A DNA stretch of 64,000 bases. Source: Longivirga sp036510975. GTDB lineage: Bacteria > Actinomycetota > Actinomycetes > S36-B12 > CAIYMF01. Location of the stretch: NCBI GenBank assembly GCA_036510975.1, contig DATCCY010000065.1, forward strand, positions 101,177-165,176. The letters are read 5' to 3'. This document shows, piece by piece, positions 1 to 8,793 of this stretch. Every line of letters begins with the position of its first letter. Positions within the stretch are counted from its first letter, which is position 1. A model generated the notes under the pieces. It was not told the origin of the DNA and ran no database searches. It was given only the letters and a program-made list of their open reading frames with translations. The position numbers and the translations under genes were made by a program.

Positions 1-65
1 GTGACGCCACCTCTCGGTCGTCCCTACGTGGTAGCCCCGAGACCCATCGCAGTCACCGCTGATGA

Positions 66-338
66 CCCCGTGGCGCGGGCCGCGGACCCTCGACAGCGAG
101 CGGCCCCGACGACGGGGCCCGCCGGTGGGGCGGGATCCATGAGGTGGCATCGCCAACTTCGCCGGACCCGAACCCGTCCCTCGTGCTGCGCGACAGCACA
201 GTGTCGGCGAACTCGCTGAGCGCAACGGCGGGACTGCCGGTGCTGGGCGGCGGTATCTTCACCACGGCCGCCTACCAGGTGGCCGGCTCACTGGTCAGCG
301 GGAACTTCCCCGACCAGTGCTCCGGAAGCACCTGCTGA
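66..338 (+). pseudogene. C-terminal fragment of a beta-helix-type repeat protein
   Basis: The last 60 or so codons read like the end of a right-handed parallel beta-helix or polymorphic outer-membrane-type repeat protein (LRDSTVSANS, GGGIFTTAAY, GSLVSGN), ending in a Cys-rich tail QCSGSTC. The same frame is closed by two consecutive TGA codons just upstream, and no other frame continues the repeat pattern convincingly. What is left is therefore either a decayed gene or a gene with a frameshift whose N-terminal part lies outside the window. No function can be given beyond probable extracytoplasmic location. Confidence 0.35.
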
Positions 339-347
339 CGGGTGATC

Positions 348-385
348 CGGCTGCGCTCCCGGCGGAAGGCCCGGGAGCGCAGCCG
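348..385. terminator. Bidirectional hairpin terminator between fragment and hutH
   Basis: A perfect 15-bp stem (arm CGGCTGCGCTCCCGG) with an 8-nt loop lies between the end of the beta-helix fragment and the convergent end of hutH. There is no T-tract, as is usual in high-GC actinomycetes. Confidence 0.7.
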
Positions 386-387
386 TG

Positions 388-1938
388 TCAGGGCAGGGTG
401 ATGCCGGCGTCGGAGATGGCGCGCTCGATGCCGCCCGTGAGGACGAACTCGTACGCCGCTGCCAGCTCGGGCGCGAGGTAGCGGTCGGCACCCGGGCCGG
501 GGACGGTCTCGCGCAGCGCGTGCACGACCGCCCCGGTCGCCGGACCGGGCTTCAGCGGTGCACGGAGGTCGATGCCGCGCGAAGACGCGACCAGCTCGAC
601 CGCGAGGATACGACGCAGGTTGTCGACCGACCGGCGCAGCTTGCGCGCCCCGGACCACCCCATCGAGACGTGGTCCTCCTGCATCGCCGAGCTGGGGATG
701 GAGTCGACCGACGACGGGACCGCCAGCCGCTTGTTGTCCGACACCAGCGCGGCCTGCGTGTACTGGGCGATCATCAGGCCGCTGTCGACACCGGGGTCGT
801 CGGCCAGGAACGGCGGCAGACCGTGGGAGCGCGCCTTGTCGAGCAGGCGGTCGGTGCGCCGCTCGGAGATCGAGCCGAGGTCGGCGGAGACGATCGCGAG
901 GAAGTCCAGGACGTAGGCCACGGGAGCGCCGTGGAAGTTGCCGTTCGACTCGACCCGTCCGTCGGGCAGCACCACCGGGTTGTCGACCGCTGCGGCGAGC
1001 TCGCGCCCGGCGACGAGACGTGCGTGCGCGATGGTGTCGCGGACCCCGCCCGCCACCTGCGGGGCGCAGCGCAGCGAGTAGGCGTCCTGCACGCGGGTGT
1101 CGCCCTCGAGGTGCGAAGCGACGATCGGCGAGCCGGCGAGGACCGCGAGCATGCGGGCGGCGCTGCGGGTCTGGCCCGGGTGAGGGCGCAGCGGCTCGTG
1201 CAGCTCGGGGAGGAAGACCCGGTCGGTGCCGAGCAGCGCCTCGACGCTCATCGCCGCCGTGACGTCGGCGACGTCGCACAGCTGCTCGAGGTCGGCGATC
1301 GCCAGGACGAGCATGCCGAGCATGCCGTCGGTGCCGTTGATGAGGGCGAGGCCCTCCTTCTCCTGCAGCACCACGGGCTCGATCCCGGATGCGGCGAGGA
1401 CCGGACCGGACTCGACGATCTCGCCGTCCGCCCCCCAGACGTGGCCCTCGCCCATGAGCACGAGCGCGCAGTGCGAGAGCGGCGCGAGGTCGCCGCTGCA
1501 GCCGAGCGACCCGAACTCCCGTACCACGGGGGTGATCCCCGCGTTGAGCAGCTCGGCCATCGTCTCGGCGACGACGGGCCGGATCCCCGTACGTCCGGAC
1601 GCCAATGTCTTGAGGCGCAGGAACATCAACGCGCGAACGACCTCGGGTTCCACCGGGTCGCCCATGCCGGCGGCGTGCGAGCGGATCAGCGAGCGCTGCA
1701 GCTGCGTGCGGAGGTCGGGCGAGATGTGCCGGGTCGCGAGCGCCCCGAAGCCCGTCGAGATGCCGTACTTCGGCTCCGCCGCGCCGGCGAGCTCGTCGAT
1801 CCGCGCCCGGGTGACGGCCATGCCCGCCAGCGATCGCTCGGTGAACTCCACCCGCGCGCCGTCGCGCGCGACAGCGATCACGTCGTCGATCGTGACGCCG
1901 CGATCGTCGAGCACGACGACCTCCGAGGCTGCGGTCAT
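388..1938 (-). CDS. hutH: Histidine ammonia-lyase
   Basis: Removes ammonia from L-histidine to give trans-urocanate, first step of histidine utilisation, cytoplasmic. The 516-residue product matches the usual length near 510. The MIO-forming tripeptide sits in GSLGCSGDLAPLSH (Cys147-Ser148-Gly149), so the common Ala-Ser-Gly is Cys-Ser-Gly here; Ser148, which forms the electrophile, is kept. The catalytic-tyrosine segment YGISTGFG is present near residue 58. The ATG was chosen because GGAG lies 8 nt upstream; the reading frame is open further upstream into hutI. It is last in the hutU-hutI-hutH operon, 25 nt after hutI. Confidence 0.97.
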   Translation of the reverse strand: MTAASEVVVLDDRGVTIDDVIAVARDGARVEFTERSLAGMAVTRARIDELAGAAEPKYGISTGFGALATRHISPDLRTQLQRSLIRSHAAGMGDPVEPEVVRALMFLRLKTLASGRTGIRPVVAETMAELLNAGITPVVREFGSLGCSGDLAPLSHCALVLMGEGHVWGADGEIVESGPVLAASGIEPVVLQEKEGLALINGTDGMLGMLVLAIADLEQLCDVADVTAAMSVEALLGTDRVFLPELHEPLRPHPGQTRSAARMLAVLAGSPIVASHLEGDTRVQDAYSLRCAPQVAGGVRDTIAHARLVAGRELAAAVDNPVVLPDGRVESNGNFHGAPVAYVLDFLAIVSADLGSISERRTDRLLDKARSHGLPPFLADDPGVDSGLMIAQYTQAALVSDNKRLAVPSSVDSIPSSAMQEDHVSMGWSGARKLRRSVDNLRRILAVELVASSRGIDLRAPLKPGPATGAVVHALRETVPGPGADRYLAPELAAAYEFVLTGGIERAISDAGITLP

Positions 1939-1963
1939 GGGGAGCACTCCTTCATCGGGGACG

Positions 1964-3148
1964 TCAGCGGACGCGTGCACCGGCACGGAACACCGACCGG
2001 ACGAGAGGGACACCGGGACGGTAGGCCAGGTGCAGGTGGCTGGGCGCGTCGAGCAGCACGAGGTCACCGCGCGCGCCGACGCCGAGGTGCCCGACATCGG
2101 AGCGTCGCAGCGCCCGGGCACCGCCCGCGGTGGCCGCCCACACCGCCTCGGACGGCGTCATGCGCATGTCGCGCACGGCCACCGCGATGCAGAACGGCAG
2201 GTTCGTCGTGTACGACGACCCCGGGTTGCAGTCGGCAGCGAGGGCCACGGTCACGCCGCGGTCGATGAGCCGGCGCGCGTCCGGGTACTCGGCACGGGTC
2301 GAGAACTCGGCGCCGGGCAGCAGCGTGGCGACCGTGTCGCTCGAGGCGAGGGCCTCGACGTCGGCGTCGGACGCGTGCGTCACGTGGTCGGCGGACGCAG
2401 CGCCGACCTCGACGGCCACCTGCACGCCCGGGCCCTGCCCGAGCTGGTTGGCGTGGATGCGCGGCCGGAGCCCGCTAGCCATCCCCGCGCGCAGGATCTC
2501 GCGCGCCTGGTCGCCGTCGAACGCCCCCCGGTCGCAGAAGACGTCGATCCAGCCCGCGTGCGGCGCGCAGGCCTCGAGCATCGGGCCGGTGACGAGCGCG
2601 ACGTAGTCGTCGACGCGGTCGACGTACTCGGGCGGCACGACGTGGGCGCCCAGGAAGGTGACCTCGTCGACGTACGGGGCTGCGGCGCGCAGGGAGCGCG
2701 CCTCGTCCTCGACCGACAACCCGTAGCCGGACTTGCACTCGGTCGTCGTGGTTCCGCTGGCGGCCGCCTCGGCCACCAGCCTGACGACGTTCGCCGCGAG
2801 GGCGTCGTCGCTCGCGGCACGCGTCGCGGAGACTGTCGAGCGGATCCCGCCCGCGGAGTAGGGCCGCCCGGCCATTCGCGCGGCGAACTCCTCGGCGCGC
2901 TCCCCGGCGAAGACGAGGTGCCCGTGGCTGTCGACGAAGCCGGGGATCACGGCAGCGCCACCGGCGTCGACCCGCTCGTCGACCACGGCGTCGGGCGCCG
3001 ACGCTCGCGCCCCGACCCAGGCCACCGCGCCGTCGACGACGAGCACGGCGGCGTCACGGACGATCCCGAGGGGGCCGTCGCCCAGCGCCGGGTCGTTGGT
3101 GACGAGCTCGCCGATGCCGTCGACCAGCACGGAGCCGCGACTGGTCAA
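1964..3148 (-). CDS. hutI: Imidazolonepropionase
   Basis: Hydrolyses 4-imidazolone-5-propionate to N-formimino-glutamate, third step of histidine breakdown. It is an amidohydrolase-fold metal enzyme: the metal-binding HxH is in DSHGHLVFAG (His75, His77), later ligand regions are HANQLGQG and HVTHASD, and the catalytic aspartate region is ALAADCNPGSS. The length of about 394 residues is normal. The start is uncertain. A TTG 6 nt past the hutU stop gives MTSRGSVLVDGIGEL; the GTG five codons later is an alternative. The gene sits tightly between hutU and hutH and is surely co-transcribed. Confidence 0.95.
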   Translation of the reverse strand: MTSRGSVLVDGIGELVTNDPALGDGPLGIVRDAAVLVVDGAVAWVGARASAPDAVVDERVDAGGAAVIPGFVDSHGHLVFAGERAEEFAARMAGRPYSAGGIRSTVSATRAASDDALAANVVRLVAEAAASGTTTTECKSGYGLSVEDEARSLRAAAPYVDEVTFLGAHVVPPEYVDRVDDYVALVTGPMLEACAPHAGWIDVFCDRGAFDGDQAREILRAGMASGLRPRIHANQLGQGPGVQVAVEVGAASADHVTHASDADVEALASSDTVATLLPGAEFSTRAEYPDARRLIDRGVTVALAADCNPGSSYTTNLPFCIAVAVRDMRMTPSEAVWAATAGGARALRRSDVGHLGVGARGDLVLLDAPSHLHLAYRPGVPLVRSVFRAGARVR

Positions 3149-3153
3149 GCCGA

Positions 3154-4827
3154 TCAGCCGTTCTCGCGCATCGGGATGCGGACCCCGCGCTCGTCGGCGA
3201 CCTCTACCGCACGGTCGTAGCCGGCGTCGACGTGCCGGATCACGCCCATGCCCGGGTCGTTGGTGAGCACCCGCAGCAGCTTCTCCCCCGCGAGCTTCGT
3301 GCCGTCGGCGACCGCGACCTGTCCGGCGTGGATCGAGCGACCGATTCCCACTCCACCGCCGTGGTGGATCGAGACCCACGAGGCGCCCGACGCGACGTTG
3401 ACCATCGCGTTGAGCAGCGGCCAGTCGGCGATCGCGTCCGAGCCGTCGGCCATCGCCTCGGTCTCGCGGTACGGCGAGGCCACCGATCCGCAGTCGAGGT
3501 GGTCGCGACCGATGACGATCGGTGCGGACAGCTCGCCCGAGGCGACCATGTCGTTGAACCTGATGCCGGCGAGGTGGCGCTCGCCGTATCCCAGCCAGCA
3601 GATGCGCGCAGGCAGGCCCTGGTAGTGGACGCGCTGCTGGGCCATCGGGATCCACCGCTGCAGGTTCGCGTTGTCGGGGAACATCTCGAGGATCGCTGCG
3701 TCCGTCTTGGCGATGTCGGCCGGGTCGCCGGAAAGCGCGGCCCAGCGGAACGGGCCCTTGCCCTCGCAGAACAGCGGGCGGATGTACGCCGGGACGAACC
3801 CGGGGAAGTCGAACGCGCGGGAGTAGCCCGCGAGCTGCGCCTCGCCGCGGATGGAGTTGCCGTAGTCGAAGACCTCGGCGCCCTTGTCCATGAAGCCGAC
3901 CATCGCCTCGACGTGCGCGGCCATGGACTCGCGGGCTCGCCGGGTGAACTCCTGCGGGTCCTTGGCGGCGTAGCCGGCCATGTCCTCGAACTCGATGCCG
4001 ACCGGCAGGTAGGACAGCGGGTCGTGCGCCGAGGTCTGGTCGGTCACGATGTCGATCGGGGCGTCCATCGCGAGCAGCTGCGGCACCAGGACCGCGGCGT
4101 TGCCGAGCAGCCCGATGGACAGTCCACGGCGGGCGTCGCGCGCCTGCACCGCGAGCTCGAGCGCGTGCTCGACGCTGTCGGCCGCCACGTCGAGGTAGCG
4201 GTGCTCGATGCGCCGCGAGATCGCGCGCGGGTCGCAGTCGACGCAGATCGCGACGCCGTCGTTCATGGTGACCGCGAGCGGCTGGGCGCCGCCCATGCCT
4301 CCGAGCCCGGCGGTCAGGGTGATCGTGCCGGCCAGCGTGCCGCCGAAGTGCTTCTCGCCGACCGCGGCGAACGTCTCGTAGGTGCCCTGCAGGATGCCCT
4401 GCGTGCCGATGTAGATCCACGATCCGGCGGTCATCTGGCCGTACATCGTGAGCCCGAGCGCCTCGAGCCGGCGGAACTCCTCCCAGTTGGCCCAGTCCCC
4501 CACCAGGTTCGAGTTGGCGATGAGCACGCGCGGGGCCCACTCGTGGGTAGTGAAGACGCCGACGGGGCGACCGCTCTGGACGAGCATGGTCTCGTCGCCC
4601 TTGAGGGTGCGCAGGGTCCGCTGGAGCGCGTCGAAGGACGCCCAGTCGCGCGCTGCCTTCCCGGTGCCGCCGTAGACGACGAGCTTGTCGGGGTGCTCCG
4701 CGACCTCGGGGTCGAGGTTGTTCTGGAGCATGCGCAGCGCGGCCTCCTGCGGCCAGCCCAGGGTCGATAGCTCGGTGCCGCGCGCCGCGCGGACGGGACG
4801 GGGGCCGGAGACGGTCGGTGCGGACAT
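3154..4827 (-). CDS. hutU: Urocanate hydratase
   Basis: Converts urocanate to 4-imidazolone-5-propionate using tightly bound NAD+ as electrophile, second step of histidine degradation. The 557-residue product has the family landmarks: VVYGGTGKAARDW at the N-terminus, the dinucleotide region TLTAGLGGMGGAQP, the cysteine-containing segment ICWLGYGERHLAG, and the C-terminal SIHHGGGVGIGRSIHAG. The ATG has AGGAG 6 nt upstream. It is the first gene of the hut operon and faces the IclR gene across a 124-nt divergent promoter region. Confidence 0.97.
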   Translation of the reverse strand: MSAPTVSGPRPVRAARGTELSTLGWPQEAALRMLQNNLDPEVAEHPDKLVVYGGTGKAARDWASFDALQRTLRTLKGDETMLVQSGRPVGVFTTHEWAPRVLIANSNLVGDWANWEEFRRLEALGLTMYGQMTAGSWIYIGTQGILQGTYETFAAVGEKHFGGTLAGTITLTAGLGGMGGAQPLAVTMNDGVAICVDCDPRAISRRIEHRYLDVAADSVEHALELAVQARDARRGLSIGLLGNAAVLVPQLLAMDAPIDIVTDQTSAHDPLSYLPVGIEFEDMAGYAAKDPQEFTRRARESMAAHVEAMVGFMDKGAEVFDYGNSIRGEAQLAGYSRAFDFPGFVPAYIRPLFCEGKGPFRWAALSGDPADIAKTDAAILEMFPDNANLQRWIPMAQQRVHYQGLPARICWLGYGERHLAGIRFNDMVASGELSAPIVIGRDHLDCGSVASPYRETEAMADGSDAIADWPLLNAMVNVASGASWVSIHHGGGVGIGRSIHAGQVAVADGTKLAGEKLLRVLTNDPGMGVIRHVDAGYDRAVEVADERGVRIPMRENG

Positions 4828-4910
4828 GGTGGCTCCTGAGGCTCGCGTGCGGGACGACCACATTCCACCGGTTCGCCGGACCGCACGCTGCCGGACGGCG
4901 TGATTCACTG

Positions 4911-4924
4911 TCTGGGATCCCAGA
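4911..4924. promoter_or_regulatory. Palindromic operator candidate of the hut divergent promoter
   Basis: TCTGGGATCCCAGA is a perfect 14-bp palindrome in the short gap between hutU and the IclR gene, 27 nt before the regulator start codon. IclR-family dimers bind palindromes of about this size close to their own promoter, so this is the obvious site for autoregulation and hut control. Binding is inferred. Confidence 0.55.
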
Positions 4925-4951
4925 TGCACCCCCGGGCGGAGAGGAGGACAG

Positions 4952-5722
4952 GTGCCCTCGAGCAACGTCCCCGCAGCGCGCCAGGCCCTGCGGATCCTGA
5001 CCTTCCTCGCCTCGCGGCCGGGGCCGGCCGGCGCCACCTCGATCGCCCGCGAGCTCGGCCTGCCGAGGTCGACGACCTACCACCTGCTCGCCGAGCTGCA
5101 CGCAGCGGACTTCGTCGTGCACCTGCCCGAGGAGCGCGCCTACGGTCTCGGTGTCGCCGCATTCGAGGTTGGGTCCGCCTACCTCCGGCACGACCCGCTG
5201 GAGCGGCTCGCGCGGCCGCTGCTCGCACGCCTGGTCGAGCAGACCCGCGAGACCGCGCAGCTCGGGATCTTGCAGGGTGCCGAGACGGTCTACCTGCTCA
5301 AGGAGCAGCCGCGCTCCCCGTTGACCCTCGTGACCAACGTCGGGGTACGCCTCCCCGCCCACCTCACGGCGAGCGGCCGCGCGATGCTCGCGCACCTGCC
5401 GGCCGCGCAGGTGCGGGCCCTGCATCCGAGCGCCGCCTCGTTCTCGAGCCGCACGGGACGAGGCCCGCAGACGCTGCGCGAGCTGCGCGAGACGATCCGG
5501 CGCGAGAAGCACCAGGGCTACGCCGAGGAGGACGGCCAGGTCACCGAGGGGTACGCCTCGGTGGCTGCGTGCGTGTTCGACCACGGCTCGCGTCCCATCG
5601 CCGCCGTCGCCCTGACGTTCGCGGACACCGCGGACGTGAGGCACCGGGCCCGGCTGGGTGGCGCGGCCTCGGCGGCGGCCGACGCGCTGACCGGCCGGAT
5701 CTCCGGCCGCCGGCCGGCGTAG
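4952..5722 (+). CDS. IclR-family regulator of histidine utilisation
   Basis: Transcription factor of 256 residues with an N-terminal winged helix-turn-helix (AARQALRILTFLASR, then ATSIARELGLPRSTTYHLLAEL) and a C-terminal IclR effector domain (about residues 80-250, including GYAEEDGQVTEGYASVAACV). The GTG start has GAGGAGG 7 nt upstream. Its divergent position next to hutU, with a palindrome between them, suggests it controls the hut operon and itself, probably sensing urocanate or another intermediate. That ligand is inferred from context only. Confidence 0.88.
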   Translation: MPSSNVPAARQALRILTFLASRPGPAGATSIARELGLPRSTTYHLLAELHAADFVVHLPEERAYGLGVAAFEVGSAYLRHDPLERLARPLLARLVEQTRETAQLGILQGAETVYLLKEQPRSPLTLVTNVGVRLPAHLTASGRAMLAHLPAAQVRALHPSAASFSSRTGRGPQTLRELRETIRREKHQGYAEEDGQVTEGYASVAACVFDHGSRPIAAVALTFADTADVRHRARLGGAASAAADALTGRISGRRPA

Positions 5723-5740
5723 ACCCAGTGAGAACCTGGC

Positions 5741-5762
5741 GTTCACCGAGCGTTCACCTGGG
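5741..5762 (+). promoter_or_regulatory. PHO-box-like direct repeat (PhoP site candidate)
   Basis: Two GTTCACC heptamers start exactly 11 nt apart (5741 and 5752), the arrangement of Streptomyces PHO boxes (11-nt direct repeats with GTTCACC core). A weaker third copy, GAGAACCTGGC, directly precedes them in the same register. It lies upstream of the MFS-cNMP gene, about 40 nt before its probable -10 element. Confidence 0.6.
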
Positions 5763-5801
5763 GTCCGCACGGGTTGTCCCCGGCGCGGGTCGCCCGCCTT
5801 C

Positions 5802-5807
5802 TAGCGT
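5802..5807 (+). promoter_or_regulatory. Likely -10 element of a leaderless transcript
   Basis: TAGCGT fits the actinobacterial TANNNT -10 hexamer and lies 6 nt before the GTG start of the next gene. No ribosome binding site is visible there, so transcription probably begins at the start codon. Confidence 0.45.
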
Positions 5808-5813
5808 TCGCCC

Positions 5814-7469
5814 GTGACGACGGCACCCGGACTCGCGACGTCCGCCCGCGACACGAACCGGATCGTGACCTCCGTGGCCGTCTCGGCGCTCGGGACGTGG
5901 AGCTACAACGTCGGCATCGCGGTGTACGCCTACCAGGAGACGCACTCGACCGCCTGGGTGGCCATCGCCACGGTCGGCCGCTATGTCCCGGCACTGCTCA
6001 TCACCTCGTGGGGCAGCCGGATCGCCGGACGGTACCCCCAGCGCACCGTCGCCGTGTCCGCCGACGCCGTCTGCGCGCTGATCATGATCGCGCTGGCCGC
6101 CGTCGCCTTCGTGCACGGTTCGCTCGTCCTCGCGATCGCCTTGGCGGCGCTGAGCTCGGGCGCCGCGCGGGTGCAGAACTCGGCCGCGCTGTCCGTCGCC
6201 GCCGACGTCGTGACGGAGTCCCGGCTCGCGCGAACCGCGCTGCTGCTCAGCACCTGGGAGTCCATCGCCACCGCCCTGGGGCCGGCGATCGCGGCGGTCG
6301 TCCTGGCGGTGACGACCCCCGCGGTGCTGTTCGTGCTCAACGGCGTGACCTTCGCGGTCAGCGCCGCGCTGCTGGCGGGGGTGACGGCGGCGGCGAGCCG
6401 CCACGTGCGCCGCACGCAGCGCGCCGACGGCCGCACCGCCAGCGACACCTACCACTCCGCCGTGCGCACGGCCTGGCCGCTGCTGGCGACGCGGACCATC
6501 GCCGCCCTCGTCTACGGCATCGACATCGTGCTGCTGGCGGTCATCGCCACCGCGCAGCTCAACCAGGGAACGCGCGGGTACGGCTGGCTGCTGGCGGGCG
6601 CGGGCGTCGGCGGGCTCGCGGCGGCGTGGCTGCTGAGGTCTCGGTCGATTATGCGGACGAGCACGGCGTCGGGCGGGCTCGTCCTCTACTCGCTGCCCCT
6701 GCTGGTGTTCCTGCTCCAGCCCGATCTGGCCGAGAGCCTTCTGGTCCAAGGGCTGCGCGGCTTCGGCGCGGTGGTCGCGACCGCCACGGTGGTCGCCGGT
6801 CTTCAGCGCGGCATCCCGTCGTCGGCAGCGGGCCCGGTGTTCGGGCTCACGCACTCGCTCGTGCTCGCGGGAACCTGCACGGGGGCCGTCGCCGCGCCGC
6901 TCCTGCTCGGCGCCTTCGGCCTCACGACGACGCTCGTCGTGGCCGCGCTCGTCCCCGTGGTGCTGCAGCTCGCCGTGCTGCCCGGGCTCGTCAGGTTCGA
7001 CCGCACCGGAGCAGCGGCCCTCGCCGCGCTCGACCCCCGGGTCGACGTCCTGCGACGGCTCACGCTGTTCCACGACGCCACCCGCGCCACGCTCTACGAC
7101 GTCGCCGACCGCGCCGTCGAGGAGACCCCCACGGCCGGCACGCGCATCGTGACCGAGGGCGACGACGCGGACGCCCTGTTCGTGCTGGTGATCGGCAGCG
7201 TCGACGTCACGCACGGGACGAGCGGGTCGGAGACGTTCCTGCGCACCATGACGAGCCCGTCGTACTTCGGCGAGATCGGCCTCCTGCACGGCGTGCCGCG
7301 CACGGCCACCGTGACGGCGAACGAGGGCACCGTGGTGTGGCGGGTCCCGGCCGACGCCTTCCTGGGTGCCGTGGCGCAGGCCGGCCTCTCCAGCGCGCTG
7401 ACCGAGAACGTGCGCCGACGGTTCGCGGCCGACGCGGCCGACGCGACGCTGACGGGCCGGGTCGGCTGA
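5814..7469 (+). CDS. MFS transporter fused to a cyclic-nucleotide-binding domain
   Basis: A 551-residue protein. About residues 1-400 form a 12-helix major facilitator with MDR-like features (many hydrophobic segments, e.g. WVAIATVGRYVPALLI and VLVIGS preceded by the last helix). About residues 415-540 are a CAP_ED/cNMP-type beta-roll (GTRIVTEGDDADALFVLV, SYFGEIGLLHGVPRTATVTA). The substrate is unknown; the fusion suggests transport gated by a nucleotide second messenger, but whether key phosphate-binding residues are kept needs a structural comparison. A PHO-box-like repeat upstream suggests phosphate control, and the start looks leaderless. Confidence 0.85.
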   Translation: MTTAPGLATSARDTNRIVTSVAVSALGTWSYNVGIAVYAYQETHSTAWVAIATVGRYVPALLITSWGSRIAGRYPQRTVAVSADAVCALIMIALAAVAFVHGSLVLAIALAALSSGAARVQNSAALSVAADVVTESRLARTALLLSTWESIATALGPAIAAVVLAVTTPAVLFVLNGVTFAVSAALLAGVTAAASRHVRRTQRADGRTASDTYHSAVRTAWPLLATRTIAALVYGIDIVLLAVIATAQLNQGTRGYGWLLAGAGVGGLAAAWLLRSRSIMRTSTASGGLVLYSLPLLVFLLQPDLAESLLVQGLRGFGAVVATATVVAGLQRGIPSSAAGPVFGLTHSLVLAGTCTGAVAAPLLLGAFGLTTTLVVAALVPVVLQLAVLPGLVRFDRTGAAALAALDPRVDVLRRLTLFHDATRATLYDVADRAVEETPTAGTRIVTEGDDADALFVLVIGSVDVTHGTSGSETFLRTMTSPSYFGEIGLLHGVPRTATVTANEGTVVWRVPADAFLGAVAQAGLSSALTENVRRRFAADAADATLTGRVG

Positions 7470-7482
7470 GCGGCGGAGTCCG

Positions 7483-7854
7483 TCAGCCCTTCGGTGAGGG
7501 GCCGTACTGGTTCGGCCCCGGCGTCGTGTCGATCAGGCAGAAGACGAACACGACGATGGCGCCGACGCCGCACAGCAGCGACAGGAACCACCACCAGCCG
7601 GACCGGCCGGTGTCGTGCAGCCGCCGGATGGTGACGGCGATGCCGGGCACCACCAGGGCGAGCACCGCGATGAGGTAGACCCACCCGATGCCACCGCCGC
7701 TGACGGTGGTGTGGAGCACGTTGTCGAGACCCGCGGCGACCGCGAGCACGACGACCTGGAACAGGACGAACCACCAGTACTCGCTGCGACGGGCACGCCC
7801 GGAGAAGGTGGCGTACTTCGACATGCAGGTGCTGACTGCCTGACCGAATCCCAT
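7483..7854 (-). CDS. DUF805 membrane protein
   Basis: Small membrane protein of 123 residues with the DUF805 signature: N-terminal FSGRARRSEYWWFVLF, then three to four hydrophobic helices and the RRLHDTGRSGWW loop, ending in a short Pro/Gly-rich tail GPNQYGPSPKG. Function of the family is unknown. The ATG was chosen because GAGGAG lies 5 nt upstream. It is convergent with the MFS-cNMP gene (13 nt apart) and divergent from the MEKHLA gene. Confidence 0.88.
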   Translation of the reverse strand: MGFGQAVSTCMSKYATFSGRARRSEYWWFVLFQVVVLAVAAGLDNVLHTTVSGGGIGWVYLIAVLALVVPGIAVTIRRLHDTGRSGWWWFLSLLCGVGAIVVFVFCLIDTTPGPNQYGPSPKG

Positions 7855-8059
7855 GACCGCTCCTCGGGTCGACATCGACGGCCGCAAGCCTGGCAGACGG
7901 TGGGTTCGTGCCGCGCCACTCACGAGCGCCGGCGCGGAGTGTCGCGGAGAAGCAGAGCGAACCTTGAGCGTCCCTGCGGTCATCGGGAGGGTGGGCGAGG
8001 CACGATCGCGGCGCGGGGAACCCGTGGCCGTGCCCGTCCCGGAACGAGGTCGTCGACCG

Positions 8060-8542
8060 ATGAACCCCGAGCAGTCGCACCAGCTGGCGACCCTCGTGCG
8101 CGACAGCCTCCTGGCGCTGACCGGTCGCGACCTGCTGGAGGGGCTCGACGGCTCCGGAGACGTCGCAGCCGCTCTTGCCGAGGCGCCGTTCGCGCTCGTC
8201 GCCCACGACACCTGCAAGGATCCTGTCTTCGTCTATGCGAACCGGACCGGGCTTGGGCTCTTCGAGCGCACCTGGGACGACTTCACGTCGATGCCCTCGC
8301 GTCTGTCGTCAGAGCCGGCCGGGAGCTCGGAGCGCGCCCGGATGCTGCGCCGCGCGCGGAACAAGGGCTACGTCGACGGCTACCGCGGCGTCCGGATCGC
8401 GTCGTCCGGCACCCGGTTCGAGATCCACGACGCCATGCTGTGGAACCTCGTCGACGCCGACGGCCACCACCACGGCCAGGCGGCCTGCATCCCTCGCTGG
8501 ACGGTGCTCCCGGACGTGCCGACCCAGGCGTCGCCGAGGTGA
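8060..8542 (+). CDS. MEKHLA-domain protein
   Basis: A 160-residue cytoplasmic protein with the MEKHLA (PAS-like) pattern: DPVFVYANRTGLGLFERTWDDF, PSRLSSEPAGSSERARML, GYRGVRIASSGTRFEIHDAM. The family is related to the C-terminal domain of plant HD-ZIP III factors and is thought to bind a small ligand; its bacterial role is unknown. The ATG is the last of the plausible starts and fits the family N-terminus. The stop overlaps a GTG that could begin the following GNAT frame. Confidence 0.85.
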   Translation: MNPEQSHQLATLVRDSLLALTGRDLLEGLDGSGDVAAALAEAPFALVAHDTCKDPVFVYANRTGLGLFERTWDDFTSMPSRLSSEPAGSSERARMLRRARNKGYVDGYRGVRIASSGTRFEIHDAMLWNLVDADGHHHGQAACIPRWTVLPDVPTQASPR

Positions 8543-8793
8543 CCACGCCCGGCTTCGTCGGCCCGGCGGCCGCGGCACAGAGCGCGACCCCGGCCCGGCC
8601 GGCACGTCGGACCGTCACGATCAGCACGGCCCGACCCTCGATCGTCGCCCCCGCCGCCACTGCCGCGTGGCCCGGCCGAGCCGGCGGTCACGCCTCGACC
8701 CTCCTCGCGTCCCGGAGGACGCTGCTGACCGCGGCACAGTCGGTCGCCGACGCCGGGCCGGCGATCCTGCGGGTCGAGCTCGACGCGGCCGAG

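Noticed and set aside
272..5770. Several long open frames on both strands over the hut genes, up to 1268 codons
   Set aside because: High-GC shadow frames: Arg/Pro/Gly-rich with no domain pattern, while the opposite or shifted frame encodes clear HutH, HutI, HutU and IclR proteins.
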